This document shows positions 1 to 8,878 of a stretch of DNA of 64,000 bases, piece by piece. Numbering within the stretch: position 1 is the first letter of the stretch; every line of letters starts with the position of its first letter. Location of the stretch: the NCBI RefSeq assembly GCF_003627965.1, contig NZ_RBWE01000001.1, positions 938,524 to 1,002,523 on the forward strand, written 5' to 3'. This stretch comes from Desulfofundulus salinus. GTDB taxonomy: Bacteria > Bacillota > Desulfotomaculia > Desulfotomaculales > Desulfovirgulaceae. The position numbers were made by a program, and so were the translations under genes. The notes beneath the pieces were generated by a model, which was given only the letters and a program-made list of their open reading frames with translations, searched no databases and was not told the DNA's origin.

Positions 1-165
1 ATGCCTTGGAAAACGTCCCTGTCTGGTATGGGCTTTAGCCTCCCAGAGGGTAAAAATGTTGACAACGCAAATAGCTCATATTTACAGTAAAGTTTACTTC
101 TTTCCGGGATTGTGCTAAAATAAAACCGCTAAGCCTCCCGCGTATGGGGAAGGGAGACTTTTTAA

Positions 166-393
166 ATGGGGGTTCCCAGGTTGGATTCTCCTGACGAGGA
201 GATCAAAAAATGGCTCAATCACATCGCCCTGATTTGTTTGAGCGAGGAATTTCAGGAACTCAAAAAGGAACTGGAGCAAATTTATCGCCAGTGCCAGGTA
301 GAAAACTACACCCTTGTGGCCTTTGTTGACGCGTTATACGCGTTTGTCGCACAGGAAGAGGATAGCCGGATCTATCAGTCCGGGGTCTTCTAA
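166..393 (+). CDS. Small hypothetical protein (75 aa)
   Basis: I do not recognise this protein. It is acidic, mostly helical in appearance, with no signal peptide, membrane segment or cysteine motif. The ATG lies 6-15 nt after a purine-rich GGAAGGGAGA site, which supports the start. It is followed after 14 bases by another small gene on the same strand, and both precede rpsO, so the three may be cotranscribed. A two-gene arrangement of small proteins raises the possibility of a toxin-antitoxin pair, but no known antitoxin motif is visible. Confidence 0.55.
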   Translation: MGVPRLDSPDEEIKKWLNHIALICLSEEFQELKKELEQIYRQCQVENYTLVAFVDALYAFVAQEEDSRIYQSGVF

Positions 394-407
394 ATACGGT
401 TGGGGAC

Positions 408-629
408 ATGCGGATTATCATTACTGAGCACGCCAAAAAGCGCCTCAAGGATTTGCGGCAGGAAGGCATAACCATAGCCGATATTACGGCCGCTGCAACT
501 AACATTCCCGGGCGCATACCAACAGCAACCCGCTTTCGCGGCTTTATTGCCCGGTCGGGCCGGGTTTTCGATATTGTGGCCAAAGATATCCCAGGCGGAC
601 GCCTGGTGATTACTATAATCGGGAAATAA
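408..629 (+). CDS. Small basic protein, possibly DUF4258/RelE-like
   Basis: This is a 73 aa basic protein. The N-terminal pattern (ITEHAKKRLKDL, then GI and a beta-rich C-terminus ending in LVITIIGK) is reminiscent of DUF4258 or RelE/BrnT-like small proteins, in which a His/Arg-rich N-terminal helix precedes a beta sheet. The resemblance is weak and made by eye. It starts just downstream of another small acidic protein, the arrangement expected of a toxin-antitoxin pair, and sits directly before rpsO. Function remains unproven. Confidence 0.5.
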   Translation: MRIIITEHAKKRLKDLRQEGITIADITAAATNIPGRIPTATRFRGFIARSGRVFDIVAKDIPGGRLVITIIGK

Positions 630-719
630 ATTTCCCGTGAACTGTTGGCTAGGGAACTCGTTTCTCCGGCGGTTAGCTTGGCCAGCAGCGATTACAGTTA
701 AGGAGGAGGTGACTTCTCG

Positions 720-989
720 GTGGCGCTGACATCTGAAAAGAAACAGGCCCTCATTGCCGAACACAGACTGCATGAAACCGACACCGGGTCTCCAGAAGTG
801 CAGATTGCCATCCTGACCGAACGGATCAACAGTCTGACGGAGCACCTGCGGGTTCATAAGAAGGATCACCATTCCCGGCGCGGTCTGTTAAAAATGGTCG
901 GCCAAAGACGGGCCTTGCTCAACTATCTAAAAGACAGGAATTTCGACCGCTACCGGGCACTGATTGAAAAACTGGGCCTGCGGAAGTAA
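720..989 (+). CDS. rpsO: 30S ribosomal protein S15
   Basis: S15 binds the central domain of 16S rRNA early in 30S assembly. The 89 aa length is exactly that of the family, and the signature blocks [36 protein letters not shown] and the RRALLNYL helix are intact. The GTG start follows a very strong AAGGAGGAGGTGA site. The gene lies upstream of pnp as in most bacteria, and a strong intrinsic terminator directly follows the stop codon, so pnp probably also has its own promoter. Bacterial rpsO is often autoregulated through its leader; no leader structure was demonstrated here. Confidence 0.97.
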   Translation: MALTSEKKQALIAEHRLHETDTGSPEVQIAILTERINSLTEHLRVHKKDHHSRRGLLKMVGQRRALLNYLKDRNFDRYRALIEKLGLRK

Positions 990-990
990 A

Positions 991-1019
991 AAGGGCGGGG
1001 TACCTAACCCGCCCTTTTT
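991..1019 (+). terminator. Intrinsic terminator after rpsO
   Basis: A GC-rich stem AAGGGCGGG / CCCGCCCTT with a short loop is followed by a T-run two bases after the rpsO stop codon. Confidence 0.85.
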
Positions 1020-1192
1020 CACTATAGGCCCACCGGAGCATTCGAGTCGACGTCGTACCTTTGGGCAGGTTCGCTTACCCTAAAAAGACAGTGGTATTTT
1101 TTACTTCGCTAGCAGGAAATAATATTTACTATGTAGAAGAACTATCAGTTATGAAAATTTAGGTAGGTAAACAGGAGGTTGGGTAGCTTTAC

Positions 1193-3388
1193 ATGGCAGA
1201 GAAACCCATTTTAATTAAAGAAATGGAAGTCGGCGGCCGCAGCCTGCAGCTGGAAACAGGCCGGGTTGCCGGGCAGGCCGGCGGGGCGGTCCTGGTACGC
1301 TACGGCGACACGGTGGTGCTGGTCACAGCTACCATGTCCAAAACGGTGCGGGAGGGGATTGATTTCTTCCCCCTCACGGTGGATTACGAGGAAAGGCTAT
1401 ATGCCGTAGGAAAAATCCCCGGCGGTTTCATAAAGCGTGAGGGCCGCCCCAGTGAAAAGGCTATTCTTTCCGGACGGTTGATTGACCGGCCCATACGGCC
1501 CCTTTTTCCCAAGGGCTGTCGCAATGAGGTGCAGGTGGTGGCCACCATTTTATCCGTGGATCAGGATAATGCTCCCGAAATTGCCGCCATGATCGGGGCA
1601 TCCGCTGCCCTGCACATCAGTGAAATTCCCTTTCAAGGTCCCATTGGCGGTGTGATTGTGGGGCTGGTGGATGGGGAATATGTGATCAACCCCACGCTGG
1701 CTCAAGCGGAAAAAAGTTTAATGCACCTGGTGGTGGCCGGAACGCGTGACGCGGTGATGATGGTGGAAGCCGGTGCCAGGGAAGTGCCCGAAGACCAGAT
1801 ATTAGGGGGAATTGCCTTTGGGCACGAAAAAGTGAAAGAGATAGTTGAGTTTATCGAAAATTTCCGGGAAGAAGCCCTGGCTCTCGGCCTGGCCAAAGAG
1901 AAGATCACCCCCGTCCTGGCCCAGGTGGATCCCCAGGTAGAAGAGGCGGTTAGCGGGCCGGCGACTGAGGAATTGACGGCGGCCGTGCGGCAGTGCATTG
2001 AGCGGCGACTGGACAAACAGGCCCGGGAAGCCTTTCTGGATGAAGTGAAGGCTAAACTGGTGGAATCCTTCCGGGAAACCTTCCCCGAGCAGGAGCAATC
2101 CATCCTGGCCGTCATTGAGGCGGTAGAGAAAAAGATCGTGCGCCGTTTCATCCTGGAGGAAGGAATTCGCATTGACGGGCGCGCTTTAGATGAAATACGG
2201 CCCATCAGTGTAGAGGCGGGGATTCTGCCCCGCACCCACGGCTCAGGACTTTTTACCCGGGGGCAGACGCAGGTGCTTTCGGTGGTCACCCTGGGCGCCA
2301 TTTCCGATGAACAGATTTTAGACGATCTGGGCATTGAGGAAGCCAAACGGTTTATGCACCATTATAACTTCCCTCCCTACAGCACAGGGGAAACACGGCC
2401 CATGCGCTCCCCCGGGCGGCGGGAAATTGGTCACGGCGCCCTGGCAGAACGGGCTTTAGAACCGGTAATTCCCGGAGAGGAGACTTTCCCCTACACCATC
2501 CGCCTGGTTTCCGAGGTCCTTTCTTCCAACGGTTCCACGTCCATGGGGAGCGTGTGCGGCAGTTGCGTGGCTCTGATGGATGCCGGAATTCCCATTAAAG
2601 CGCCGGTGGCCGGTGTGGCTATGGGACTGGTTAAGGAGGAGGACAAGGTTGCCATCCTCACCGATATTCAGGGCATCGAAGACCATCTGGGAGATATGGA
2701 TTTCAAGGTGGCCGGAACGGCCAGGGGAATTACCGCCCTGCAGATGGACATCAAAATTCCCGGCATAAATGCGGATATTCTCGAAAAAGCGCTGGCCCAG
2801 GCCCGCGAGGGACGCCTGTATATTTTAAATAAGATCCTGGAGGTTATTCCTGCACCCAGACCGGAATTATCACCCTACGCGCCCCGCATTATTCATACCA
2901 CCATAGATCCGGACAAGATCAGGGAAGTCATCGGCCCGGGCGGCAAGGTGATCAAGAAAATTATCGATGAAACGGGTGTGGAAATCGATATTGAAGACGA
3001 CGGCCGGGTCTATATTGCAGCCGTAGATCCCGCGGCAGCCAAACGGGCCCTGGAGATCATTGAAAACATCACCAAAGATGTGGTGGTCGGAGAGATTTAT
3101 ACCGGTAAAGTAACCAGGGTCACCGACTTTGGTGCTTTTGTCGAAGTGGTACCCGGTGTATTTGGTATGCCGGGCAAAGAGGGACTGGTGCATATTTCCC
3201 ATCTGGCCCACCACCGGGTGAACCGGGTGGAAGATGTGGTGAAAGAGGGAGACACCATTGTGGTGAAAGCCATCGGGTTTGACAACCAGGGACGTTTAAA
3301 GCTTTCCCGTAAGGAAGCTCTGCCCCCGGAGCCCAGGGAAGCAGCCCCTCATCACCGGCGTTCCAGGGGCCGCCAGGGCCGCCACTAA
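1193..3388 (+). CDS. pnp: Polyribonucleotide nucleotidyltransferase (PNPase)
   Basis: PNPase degrades RNA 3'-to-5' with phosphate and can add 3' tails; it acts as a trimer. All expected modules are present in 731 aa: first RNase PH domain (about 10-220), helical linker, second RNase PH domain (about 310-540, with the [11 protein letters not shown] and [13 protein letters not shown] blocks), a KH domain around residue 582 (IGPGG loop) and an S1 domain from about 633 ([16 protein letters not shown]). The tail is Arg/His-rich. The ATG follows AGGAGG. A terminator separates it from rpsO, and about 170 bp upstream are non-coding. Confidence 0.98.
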   Translation: MAEKPILIKEMEVGGRSLQLETGRVAGQAGGAVLVRYGDTVVLVTATMSKTVREGIDFFPLTVDYEERLYAVGKIPGGFIKREGRPSEKAILSGRLIDRPIRPLFPKGCRNEVQVVATILSVDQDNAPEIAAMIGASAALHISEIPFQGPIGGVIVGLVDGEYVINPTLAQAEKSLMHLVVAGTRDAVMMVEAGAREVPEDQILGGIAFGHEKVKEIVEFIENFREEALALGLAKEKITPVLAQVDPQVEEAVSGPATEELTAAVRQCIERRLDKQAREAFLDEVKAKLVESFRETFPEQEQSILAVIEAVEKKIVRRFILEEGIRIDGRALDEIRPISVEAGILPRTHGSGLFTRGQTQVLSVVTLGAISDEQILDDLGIEEAKRFMHHYNFPPYSTGETRPMRSPGRREIGHGALAERALEPVIPGEETFPYTIRLVSEVLSSNGSTSMGSVCGSCVALMDAGIPIKAPVAGVAMGLVKEEDKVAILTDIQGIEDHLGDMDFKVAGTARGITALQMDIKIPGINADILEKALAQAREGRLYILNKILEVIPAPRPELSPYAPRIIHTTIDPDKIREVIGPGGKVIKKIIDETGVEIDIEDDGRVYIAAVDPAAAKRALEIIENITKDVVVGEIYTGKVTRVTDFGAFVEVVPGVFGMPGKEGLVHISHLAHHRVNRVEDVVKEGDTIVVKAIGFDNQGRLKLSRKEALPPEPREAAPHHRRSRGRQGRH

Positions 3389-3410
3389 ACCAAAAAATTC
3401 TTAACAAACT

Positions 3411-3447
3411 CCCCTACCATGGTTTACCTCGTGGAGGGGTTTTATTA
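3411..3447 (+). terminator. Probable terminator after pnp
   Basis: A short CCCCT/AGGGG stem with a large loop is followed by TTTTATTATT shortly after the pnp stop. The stem is modest, so termination may be partial. Confidence 0.5.
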
Positions 3448-3533
3448 TTATTACTGGTGGGGTGTAGGGTCGTGTGGCGGCGTAATTTTGGGAAAAAAAG
3501 AGGCGATATAAAACCCTTTCCCGGCATATAAAT

Positions 3534-4319
3534 GTGGTGATGAACTGGGAAAGGGTGGCAGGGGTGCGCGTTTATTTTTTTAGCCGGCATCGATTAATAC
3601 GGGGCTTTTGGCTCGTAATGCTGTGTTTTTCCCTCCTGGCCTGGGGATACTGGTATAACCTCTCCTTGCAGGCGTTACCGGCGGTACAGCCGCAACCCAT
3701 TTACCAGGGCAGCAGCCGGGAAAAGGAAATTGCTCTCACGGTAAATGTGTTTTGGGGCGAAGAGTACCTGCCCCAGATGCTGGATATATTGGAAAAAGAA
3801 AAGGTGCAGGCTACCTTTTTTATTGGCGGGCAGTGGGCGGAACAGTTTCCTGGGCTTACCCGGAAGATCCACCAAAAGGGTCACGAAATTGGCAGTCACG
3901 GCTATGCCCATCCCCACCCGGACCAGCTTTCCGTAAGCGGTAACCTGCAGGATATCCGCCGGGCGGAGGAGGTGCTGGTTAAAATAACCGGGGAGCGTCC
4001 GAAGTTATTTGCTCCTCCTTACGGCGAACACGGCCCGGCAGTGCTCCAGGCAGCCTGGGAAGCGGGATACCGGACCATCCTCTGGAGTGTGGATACCGTG
4101 GACTGGCAGCGTCCCGAACCCCAGGTCATCAGCAGCCGGGTGCTGGAAAAGGCCCATAACGGGGCTATTGTGCTTATGCATCCCACGGCTCCCACCGTAG
4201 AAGCATTGCCGGTAATTATTAAAGAATTAAAGGCCCGCGGCTACCGGCTGATAACCGTGTCCCATTTGCTGCGCCACCTGGAGGGTGATCAGCAGCCTGG
4301 TACGACAAACAAAACATAA
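3534..4319 (+). CDS. ylxY: NodB-fold polysaccharide deacetylase-like protein, YlxY type
   Basis: A single N-terminal membrane anchor (about residues 20-40) precedes a NodB-homology domain. The zinc-ligand block SHGYAHPHP and the APPYGEHGPA block are clear, and HPTAPT near the end fits the last catalytic motif. The first motif, normally TFDDG with the catalytic aspartate, is replaced by VNVFWGEE. That loss is, to my knowledge, also seen in B. subtilis YlxY, which occupies the same place after pnp. A noncatalytic or altered cell-wall role in sporulation is therefore likely. GTG codons at 3534 and 3537 and an ATG at 3540 are all possible starts; no strong ribosome site discriminates between them. 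Confidence 0.85.
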   Translation: MVMNWERVAGVRVYFFSRHRLIRGFWLVMLCFSLLAWGYWYNLSLQALPAVQPQPIYQGSSREKEIALTVNVFWGEEYLPQMLDILEKEKVQATFFIGGQWAEQFPGLTRKIHQKGHEIGSHGYAHPHPDQLSVSGNLQDIRRAEEVLVKITGERPKLFAPPYGEHGPAVLQAAWEAGYRTILWSVDTVDWQRPEPQVISSRVLEKAHNGAIVLMHPTAPTVEALPVIIKELKARGYRLITVSHLLRHLEGDQQPGTTNKT

Positions 4320-4379
4320 ACTGTTCCAAAACCGGGAAGTTTAGAGCTTGGACAGACTGGATTTAGAGGTGAAAAAGCT

Positions 4380-5603
4380 GTGCTTTCCCGGTTGATTTTT
4401 TCTTTGCTCCTGCTGTGTTGTTTTGGAGGATTTGGCATTCCAGTTGCACTGGCCGCTCCGTCCCAACCTGCTCTCCCGGTGTTTTTAAATCTAGGGGAAT
4501 TACCTGTTTCTTCTTTTTCCGGGCAGGATCCTCCCCGGGTGACTGCCGATGCGGCGGTGCTTATGGAAGCCTCCACCGGACAGGTACTCTTCGCTAAAAA
4601 TGCCCATCAGCCGCGCCCGCCGGCCAGCACCACCAAGATTCTCACTGCCCTGCTGGCTATCGAAGGAGGCCGGCTGGATCAGGTGGTTACAGTCAGCCCC
4701 CGGGCGGCGGCGGTGGGGGAGAGCAGCATGCACCTGTTCCCCGGCCAGCGCCTTACCCTGGAGCAGCTCCTGTACGGGGCCCTCTTGCGCTCGGGAAATG
4801 ATGCCTGTGTGGCTATTGCCGAACATATCGCCGGCAGTGAAGGGAATTTTGTTTTCTTCATGAACCAGAAGGCCCGGGATCTGGGCGCCCGCCATAGCCA
4901 TTTTTGCAACCCCCATGGCTTACCAGCCCAGGGCCATTTATCATCAGCCTATGATCTGGCCCTGTTGACCAGGTATGCCCTAAAAAATCCCACCTTTAGG
5001 GCACTGGTGTCCACCCGTTACCGCGGTTTTTTAAACCCTCCCTGGGGGGAATATCACCTGCACAATACCAATCGCCTGCTGTGGAGCTACCAGGGGGCCG
5101 ACGGGGTAAAAACCGGCACTACCAGTGAGGCGGGCATGTGCCTGGTTGCCTCGGCCAGCCGGGAAGGCCGGCGGTTAATCAGCGTGGTGTTGCACAGCGA
5201 TGATCGCTATGGCGATACCATGGCCCTTTTGGATTACGGGTTCACCTGCTTTAAAAACATGACCGTGGCAAAGGCCGGCCAGGCTTGCCGGCGTGTTCAG
5301 GTAACCGGTGGTGTTGTTTCTGCAGTACCCCTGGTCAGCGACCGTACCATTGCGGTAGCTGTGCCGGTGCACCGTCCACCGGCCGTGGAAAAGCGTTTTA
5401 ACGTGCCGGCCGGCTTTACTGCACCGCTTCCTAAAGCCTTACCGGTGGGTAGTTTGGAGGTTTGGGTGGAGGGTGAACCGGTGGCCCGGGCCCGCCTTTT
5501 AACCGGTCGTTCCGTGGAAAGGCTGCCCGCTTACAAGCTGTGGTGGAAAAAACTGTGCGTAATGCCCCAAGACGCTCATGCGCAAGACAAGCGGCAGCTA
5601 TAG
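4380..5603 (+). CDS. dacF: D-alanyl-D-alanine carboxypeptidase, DacF/PBP5 family
   Basis: This low-molecular-weight penicillin-binding protein trims the terminal D-Ala from peptidoglycan stem peptides. An N-terminal signal peptide (about 1-25) precedes an S11 peptidase domain with all three active-site motifs: STTK, SGN (in LRSGNDA) and KTG (in DGVKTGTTSEAG). The PBP5-like C-terminal beta domain follows. The GTG start sits after AGAGGTGA. DacF-type enzymes act in spore cortex formation, which suits the neighbouring ylxY, ymxH and dipicolinate genes, although in B. subtilis dacF sits in another operon. Confidence 0.9.
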   Translation: MLSRLIFSLLLLCCFGGFGIPVALAAPSQPALPVFLNLGELPVSSFSGQDPPRVTADAAVLMEASTGQVLFAKNAHQPRPPASTTKILTALLAIEGGRLDQVVTVSPRAAAVGESSMHLFPGQRLTLEQLLYGALLRSGNDACVAIAEHIAGSEGNFVFFMNQKARDLGARHSHFCNPHGLPAQGHLSSAYDLALLTRYALKNPTFRALVSTRYRGFLNPPWGEYHLHNTNRLLWSYQGADGVKTGTTSEAGMCLVASASREGRRLISVVLHSDDRYGDTMALLDYGFTCFKNMTVAKAGQACRRVQVTGGVVSAVPLVSDRTIAVAVPVHRPPAVEKRFNVPAGFTAPLPKALPVGSLEVWVEGEPVARARLLTGRSVERLPAYKLWWKKLCVMPQDAHAQDKRQL

Positions 5604-5711
5604 AGGGTAAAAATTTGCTTGCGTCAGCCTTAAAGGATTTTAGCTCCAGGTGGCGAAGAGTTACACATGGTATGGCGTGCCAAACCAAGTTGATGTTGGA
5701 GGTGCGGCTGG

Positions 5712-6977
5712 TTGTTTCAAACCGTCAGGCTGGAGAACGGAGTCACTATTCTTACCGAAGATATTCCCCATGTACGCTCAGTAGTCTTGGGGATATGGGT
5801 AAATGTGGGTTCCCGGGATGAAAGCCCGGCTGTAGCGGGCATTTCCCATTTTATCGAACACCTGATGTTCAAAGGCACCGAGCGCCGTACGGCCCGGGAC
5901 ATCGCGGAGGCCCTGGATGCCGTGGGGGGGCAGCTAAACGCCTTTACCACCAAAGAATACACCTGTTATTACGCCCGGGTCCTGGATGAGCATTTTGACC
6001 TGGCTCTGGATATTTTGCAGGACATGTTGTTTCATTCCCGCTTTGCCGCCGTTGATATTGACCGGGAGCGCAACGTGATTCTGGAAGAGATCAAGATGTA
6101 TGAAGATGCCCCGGACGAGCTGGTCCATGATGTTTTTGCCACCACCATCTGGCAGGGGCACGATTTGGGGCGGCCGGTTATCGGTACCGCCGAGGTTATT
6201 TGCCGGCTTTCCCGGCAAGAAATTCTGGACTACTACCGGCTCCACTACCAGCCGCAGAATCTGGTGGTGGCCGTGGCGGGGAACATTGATCATGACCGGG
6301 TCGTGGAAAAGTTGCGACCCATTTTTGAACCGTTAAGGGGAGAGCAGGTAACCCGCAAGCTGGTGCGCCCCGTTCCCCAGCGGCAGATTACCTGCCGGAC
6401 CAAGGATACGGAACAGGTTCACCTGTGTGTGGGTGTACCCGGGCTGCCTCTAAATAACGAACGGGTCTACGTGTTTCAGGTGGTTAATACCATCCTCGGC
6501 GGGGGCATCAGTTCCCGTTTGTTTCAGGAAATAAGGGAACAGCGGGGGCTGGTGTATTCCATTTATTCCTATCACAGTTCCTATCATGATGCGGGGCTGT
6601 TTTGTATTTACGCCGGATTGAGCAAGGAAAACGTACCTGCGGTCATGGACATGATCTTCAAGGAAATCAGGGATATCCGGCAAAACGGGGTTAAAAGCGA
6701 AGAGCTGCACCGGGCCAAGGAGCAGATTATCGGTAATCTCTGGTTGAGCCTGGAAAGTGTGAGCACCCGGATGAGCAGGCTGGCCAAATCCCAGCTTTAC
6801 CTGGGTAAAGTGGTGCCGCCGGAGGAAGTAGCTGACCGGGTGAAGAGGGTCGGTCTGGAGGATGTCCGGGAACTAGCCCGTGAAATGCTCAATCCCGAAT
6901 CCTTTGCCATTGCCACTGTGGGCCCCTGGGAAGACTGCAGTATCCTGGAAGCGGCCGTGAAAAGGGTTGCGTGCTAG
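5712..6977 (+). CDS. ymxG: M16-family zinc metallopeptidase (YmxG/MlpA type)
   Basis: The 421 aa protein has the inverted zinc motif HFIEH (residues about 46-50) and the downstream glutamate region typical of M16 peptidases, plus the second inactive-like half with the R/Y block SSRLFQEIREQRGLVYSIYS. No signal peptide is seen, so it should be cytoplasmic. The TTG start is preceded by GGAGGTG at good spacing. It occupies the same position as B. subtilis ymxG (mlpA), between ylxY and ymxH. Its substrate cannot be predicted from sequence. Confidence 0.93.
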   Translation: MFQTVRLENGVTILTEDIPHVRSVVLGIWVNVGSRDESPAVAGISHFIEHLMFKGTERRTARDIAEALDAVGGQLNAFTTKEYTCYYARVLDEHFDLALDILQDMLFHSRFAAVDIDRERNVILEEIKMYEDAPDELVHDVFATTIWQGHDLGRPVIGTAEVICRLSRQEILDYYRLHYQPQNLVVAVAGNIDHDRVVEKLRPIFEPLRGEQVTRKLVRPVPQRQITCRTKDTEQVHLCVGVPGLPLNNERVYVFQVVNTILGGGISSRLFQEIREQRGLVYSIYSYHSSYHDAGLFCIYAGLSKENVPAVMDMIFKEIRDIRQNGVKSEELHRAKEQIIGNLWLSLESVSTRMSRLAKSQLYLGKVVPPEEVADRVKRVGLEDVRELAREMLNPESFAIATVGPWEDCSILEAAVKRVAC

Positions 6978-7049
6978 AGCTTTTGTCAAACTGCTCCCTG
7001 TTCTAAAACATGTCCCACTCCCATATAATGCTAGCGGGGGTGGGATATA

Positions 7050-7379
7050 ATGTTAGTACTGGTCTTTGCGCTCCTGGCCATATTAATCATCCTTTCCATC
7101 CGGGAGAGAATGCGTCTGGCCGGCGTAAGAAATAAAGCGTGGGATGTATCTGAAATCAGCACGCCTTCTCCCCTTTCCCAGGCTTTGACCGGTCTGGTGG
7201 GCACGGCGGGAGGGATCTATCTTTCTTTAGTTCTGTTATTTACTTTTCTGGGCCTGCAGTTGCCCGAACGGGTTTACCTGGGGGAAGTGCAGATGGAGCC
7301 TCTGGCAGCCGTATCTATCGTCCTGGCCATTGTGCAACCGTTCATCATGAAGTTGTTTCAATTAAGACGCAGGATTTAA
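7050..7379 (+). CDS. Small membrane protein of the sporulation cluster
   Basis: A 109 aa protein with an N-terminal membrane segment (residues 1-17) and two later hydrophobic stretches (about 46-70 and 85-100) joined by short loops. It has no enzyme motif. The ATG follows GGGGGTGGGA. It lies 15 bases upstream of the ymxH homologue and is probably cotranscribed with it. I do not recognise the family. Confidence 0.75.
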   Translation: MLVLVFALLAILIILSIRERMRLAGVRNKAWDVSEISTPSPLSQALTGLVGTAGGIYLSLVLLFTFLGLQLPERVYLGEVQMEPLAAVSIVLAIVQPFIMKLFQLRRRI

Positions 7380-7394
7380 AAGGGGTGAGGTATA

Positions 7395-7664
7395 ATGAGA
7401 TTAAGCGAACTGGCCGGCAAGGAAATAGTAAATATTTATGACGGCGCCCGTTTGGGCATAGTGGGGGAAAGCGATGTGGCCATCGATATTGAGACCGGGC
7501 AGGTGCAATCCATTATTTTGCCCCGCCGGAGCAATCCCATCAGCTTCTGGTTTGATCGCCAGAGTCTAGTAATTCCCTGGGAGGCCGTGCGCAAAATTGG
7601 CAGCGAGGTTATTATCGTCGACCTGGATCAGGCCAACCTCAACCTGCGCCGGTATTCACTGTGA
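7395..7664 (+). CDS. ymxH: PRC-barrel sporulation protein, YlmC/YmxH family
   Basis: At 89 aa this matches the YlmC/YmxH family: the N-terminal MRLSELAGKEIVNI and the GQVQSIILP strand of a single PRC-barrel domain are clear. Such proteins are conserved in endospore formers and linked to sporulation by genetics and context rather than by a known reaction. The ATG follows AAGGGGTGAGG. A terminator-like hairpin follows the stop codon, closing the ymxG-to-ymxH unit. Confidence 0.9.
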   Translation: MRLSELAGKEIVNIYDGARLGIVGESDVAIDIETGQVQSIILPRRSNPISFWFDRQSLVIPWEAVRKIGSEVIIVDLDQANLNLRRYSL

Positions 7665-7668
7665 GTTT

Positions 7669-7700
7669 AAGTCCATTCCCGTTTGGACTTTTTTGTTTTT
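7669..7700 (+). terminator. Terminator after ymxH
   Basis: An AAGTCC/GGACTT stem with a 10-nt loop is followed by TTTTTTGTTTTT, beginning four bases after the ymxH stop. Confidence 0.75.
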
Positions 7701-7999
7701 CATGGTATTTTTTAATGGTATGATCAAGGATCGGGCAGCAGGAAATAGCAAGATTAATGTTCATATTTTGAAGCAGGGATGCAAGACCATCTTGTAGAAA
7801 GGAAAATAAGGGCATGGTGACCGTTTGTAGAAGAACCGGGTCATTTGTACAATTATAAGGCAGGTCAACCATTTCATCTTGACATTGGCCAGGTTATATG
7901 GTTTAAATTTTAACAAACAACAGGAGGGAGGAAACTGGTTTTGCAGGGATAGGGGATGGGAAGCATCCCCATCCCCCAAAGCGTAAACCGGGTCTAACA
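7701..7999 (+). promoter_or_regulatory. Intergenic leader upstream of dapB with candidate promoter
   Basis: No gene is seen in this 300-bp stretch. A candidate promoter is TTGACA at 7879-7884, a 17-bp spacer, and TTTAAA at 7902-7907. Downstream, GGGGATGGG with a matching CCCATCCCC (about 7955-7977) can form a leader hairpin before the dapB start. It could drive dapB and the dipicolinate genes. Whether a sporulation sigma factor also reads here cannot be judged, and I see no lysine riboswitch. Confidence 0.5.
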
Positions 8000-8800
8000 T
8001 TGATTAGAGTTGTCGTTACAGGTGCGTGCGGCCGGATGGGCCGGGAAGTCTTGAAGACCGTTTGGCAGGCTGAGGATATGGTCCTGGTGGGAGCAGTGGA
8101 TGTGCGGGGGGAAGGCCAGGATGTGGGCCCCCTGTGGGGTGCTCCGGAGGTGGGGGTAACCCTGCAGGCGGATCTGGAAAAGGTGCTGGCGGAAACCCGC
8201 CCAGACGTAATGGTTGACTTTACCACCCCCGACGTGGCGGCGGAGAATATCAAAACGGCCCTTCATCACGGCGTGCGTCCGGTGGTGGGTACCACCGGAA
8301 TGAGCACCAGGGAACTGGAAGAAATCCGTGCCCTGGCCGAAGAACTCAAGTTGGGTTGCGTGATTGCCCCCAACTTTGCCATCGGGGCAGTTTTGATGAT
8401 CCGTTTTGCCGCTGAAGCGGCCAGGTACCTGCCCCATGTGGAAATCATTGAATTGCACCACGATCAAAAGCTGGATGCCCCTTCGGGTACCGCCATTAAA
8501 ACTGCCGAAGTGGTGGCGGCTGCGCGGGGAGATTTCCGTCAGGGTTTGCCCACGGAAGTGGAAAAAATCCCCGGTGCCCGTGGCGGCTCCTTTGACGGGG
8601 GTATCCGTATCCATAGTGTGCGCCTGCCGGGGCTGGTGGCCCATCAGGAGGTCATCTTCGGCGGCCTGGGGCAAACCTTGAGCATCAGGCATGACTCCAT
8701 TTCCCGGGAATCCTTTATGCCCGGTGTGCTGTTAGCCATTCGCCGGGTGATGCATCTGGAAGGAGTGGTTTACGGGCTGGAGAACCTGCTTTTCGAATAA
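8000..8800 (+). CDS. dapB: 4-hydroxy-tetrahydrodipicolinate reductase
   Basis: DapB reduces the DapA product with NAD(P)H in the diaminopimelate/lysine branch. The N-terminal Rossmann motif is VTGACGRMGREV, the middle has the catalytic block HHDQKLDAPSGTA with the conserved His-His and Lys, and the length of 266 aa is typical. The start is TTG with a poor ribosome site. The gene heads a run with the dipicolinate synthase genes, asd, dapG and dapA, so the products of one branch serve both cell wall or lysine synthesis and spore dipicolinate. Confidence 0.96.
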   Translation: MIRVVVTGACGRMGREVLKTVWQAEDMVLVGAVDVRGEGQDVGPLWGAPEVGVTLQADLEKVLAETRPDVMVDFTTPDVAAENIKTALHHGVRPVVGTTGMSTRELEEIRALAEELKLGCVIAPNFAIGAVLMIRFAAEAARYLPHVEIIELHHDQKLDAPSGTAIKTAEVVAAARGDFRQGLPTEVEKIPGARGGSFDGGIRIHSVRLPGLVAHQEVIFGGLGQTLSIRHDSISRESFMPGVLLAIRRVMHLEGVVYGLENLLFE

Positions 8801-8878
8801 CCCATGACAAGCACCTCCCCTTTCGGTTCCTCATATATTGGTGGTAAATACGAGAAGCCCAAGGAGGGTTTGCCGGCC

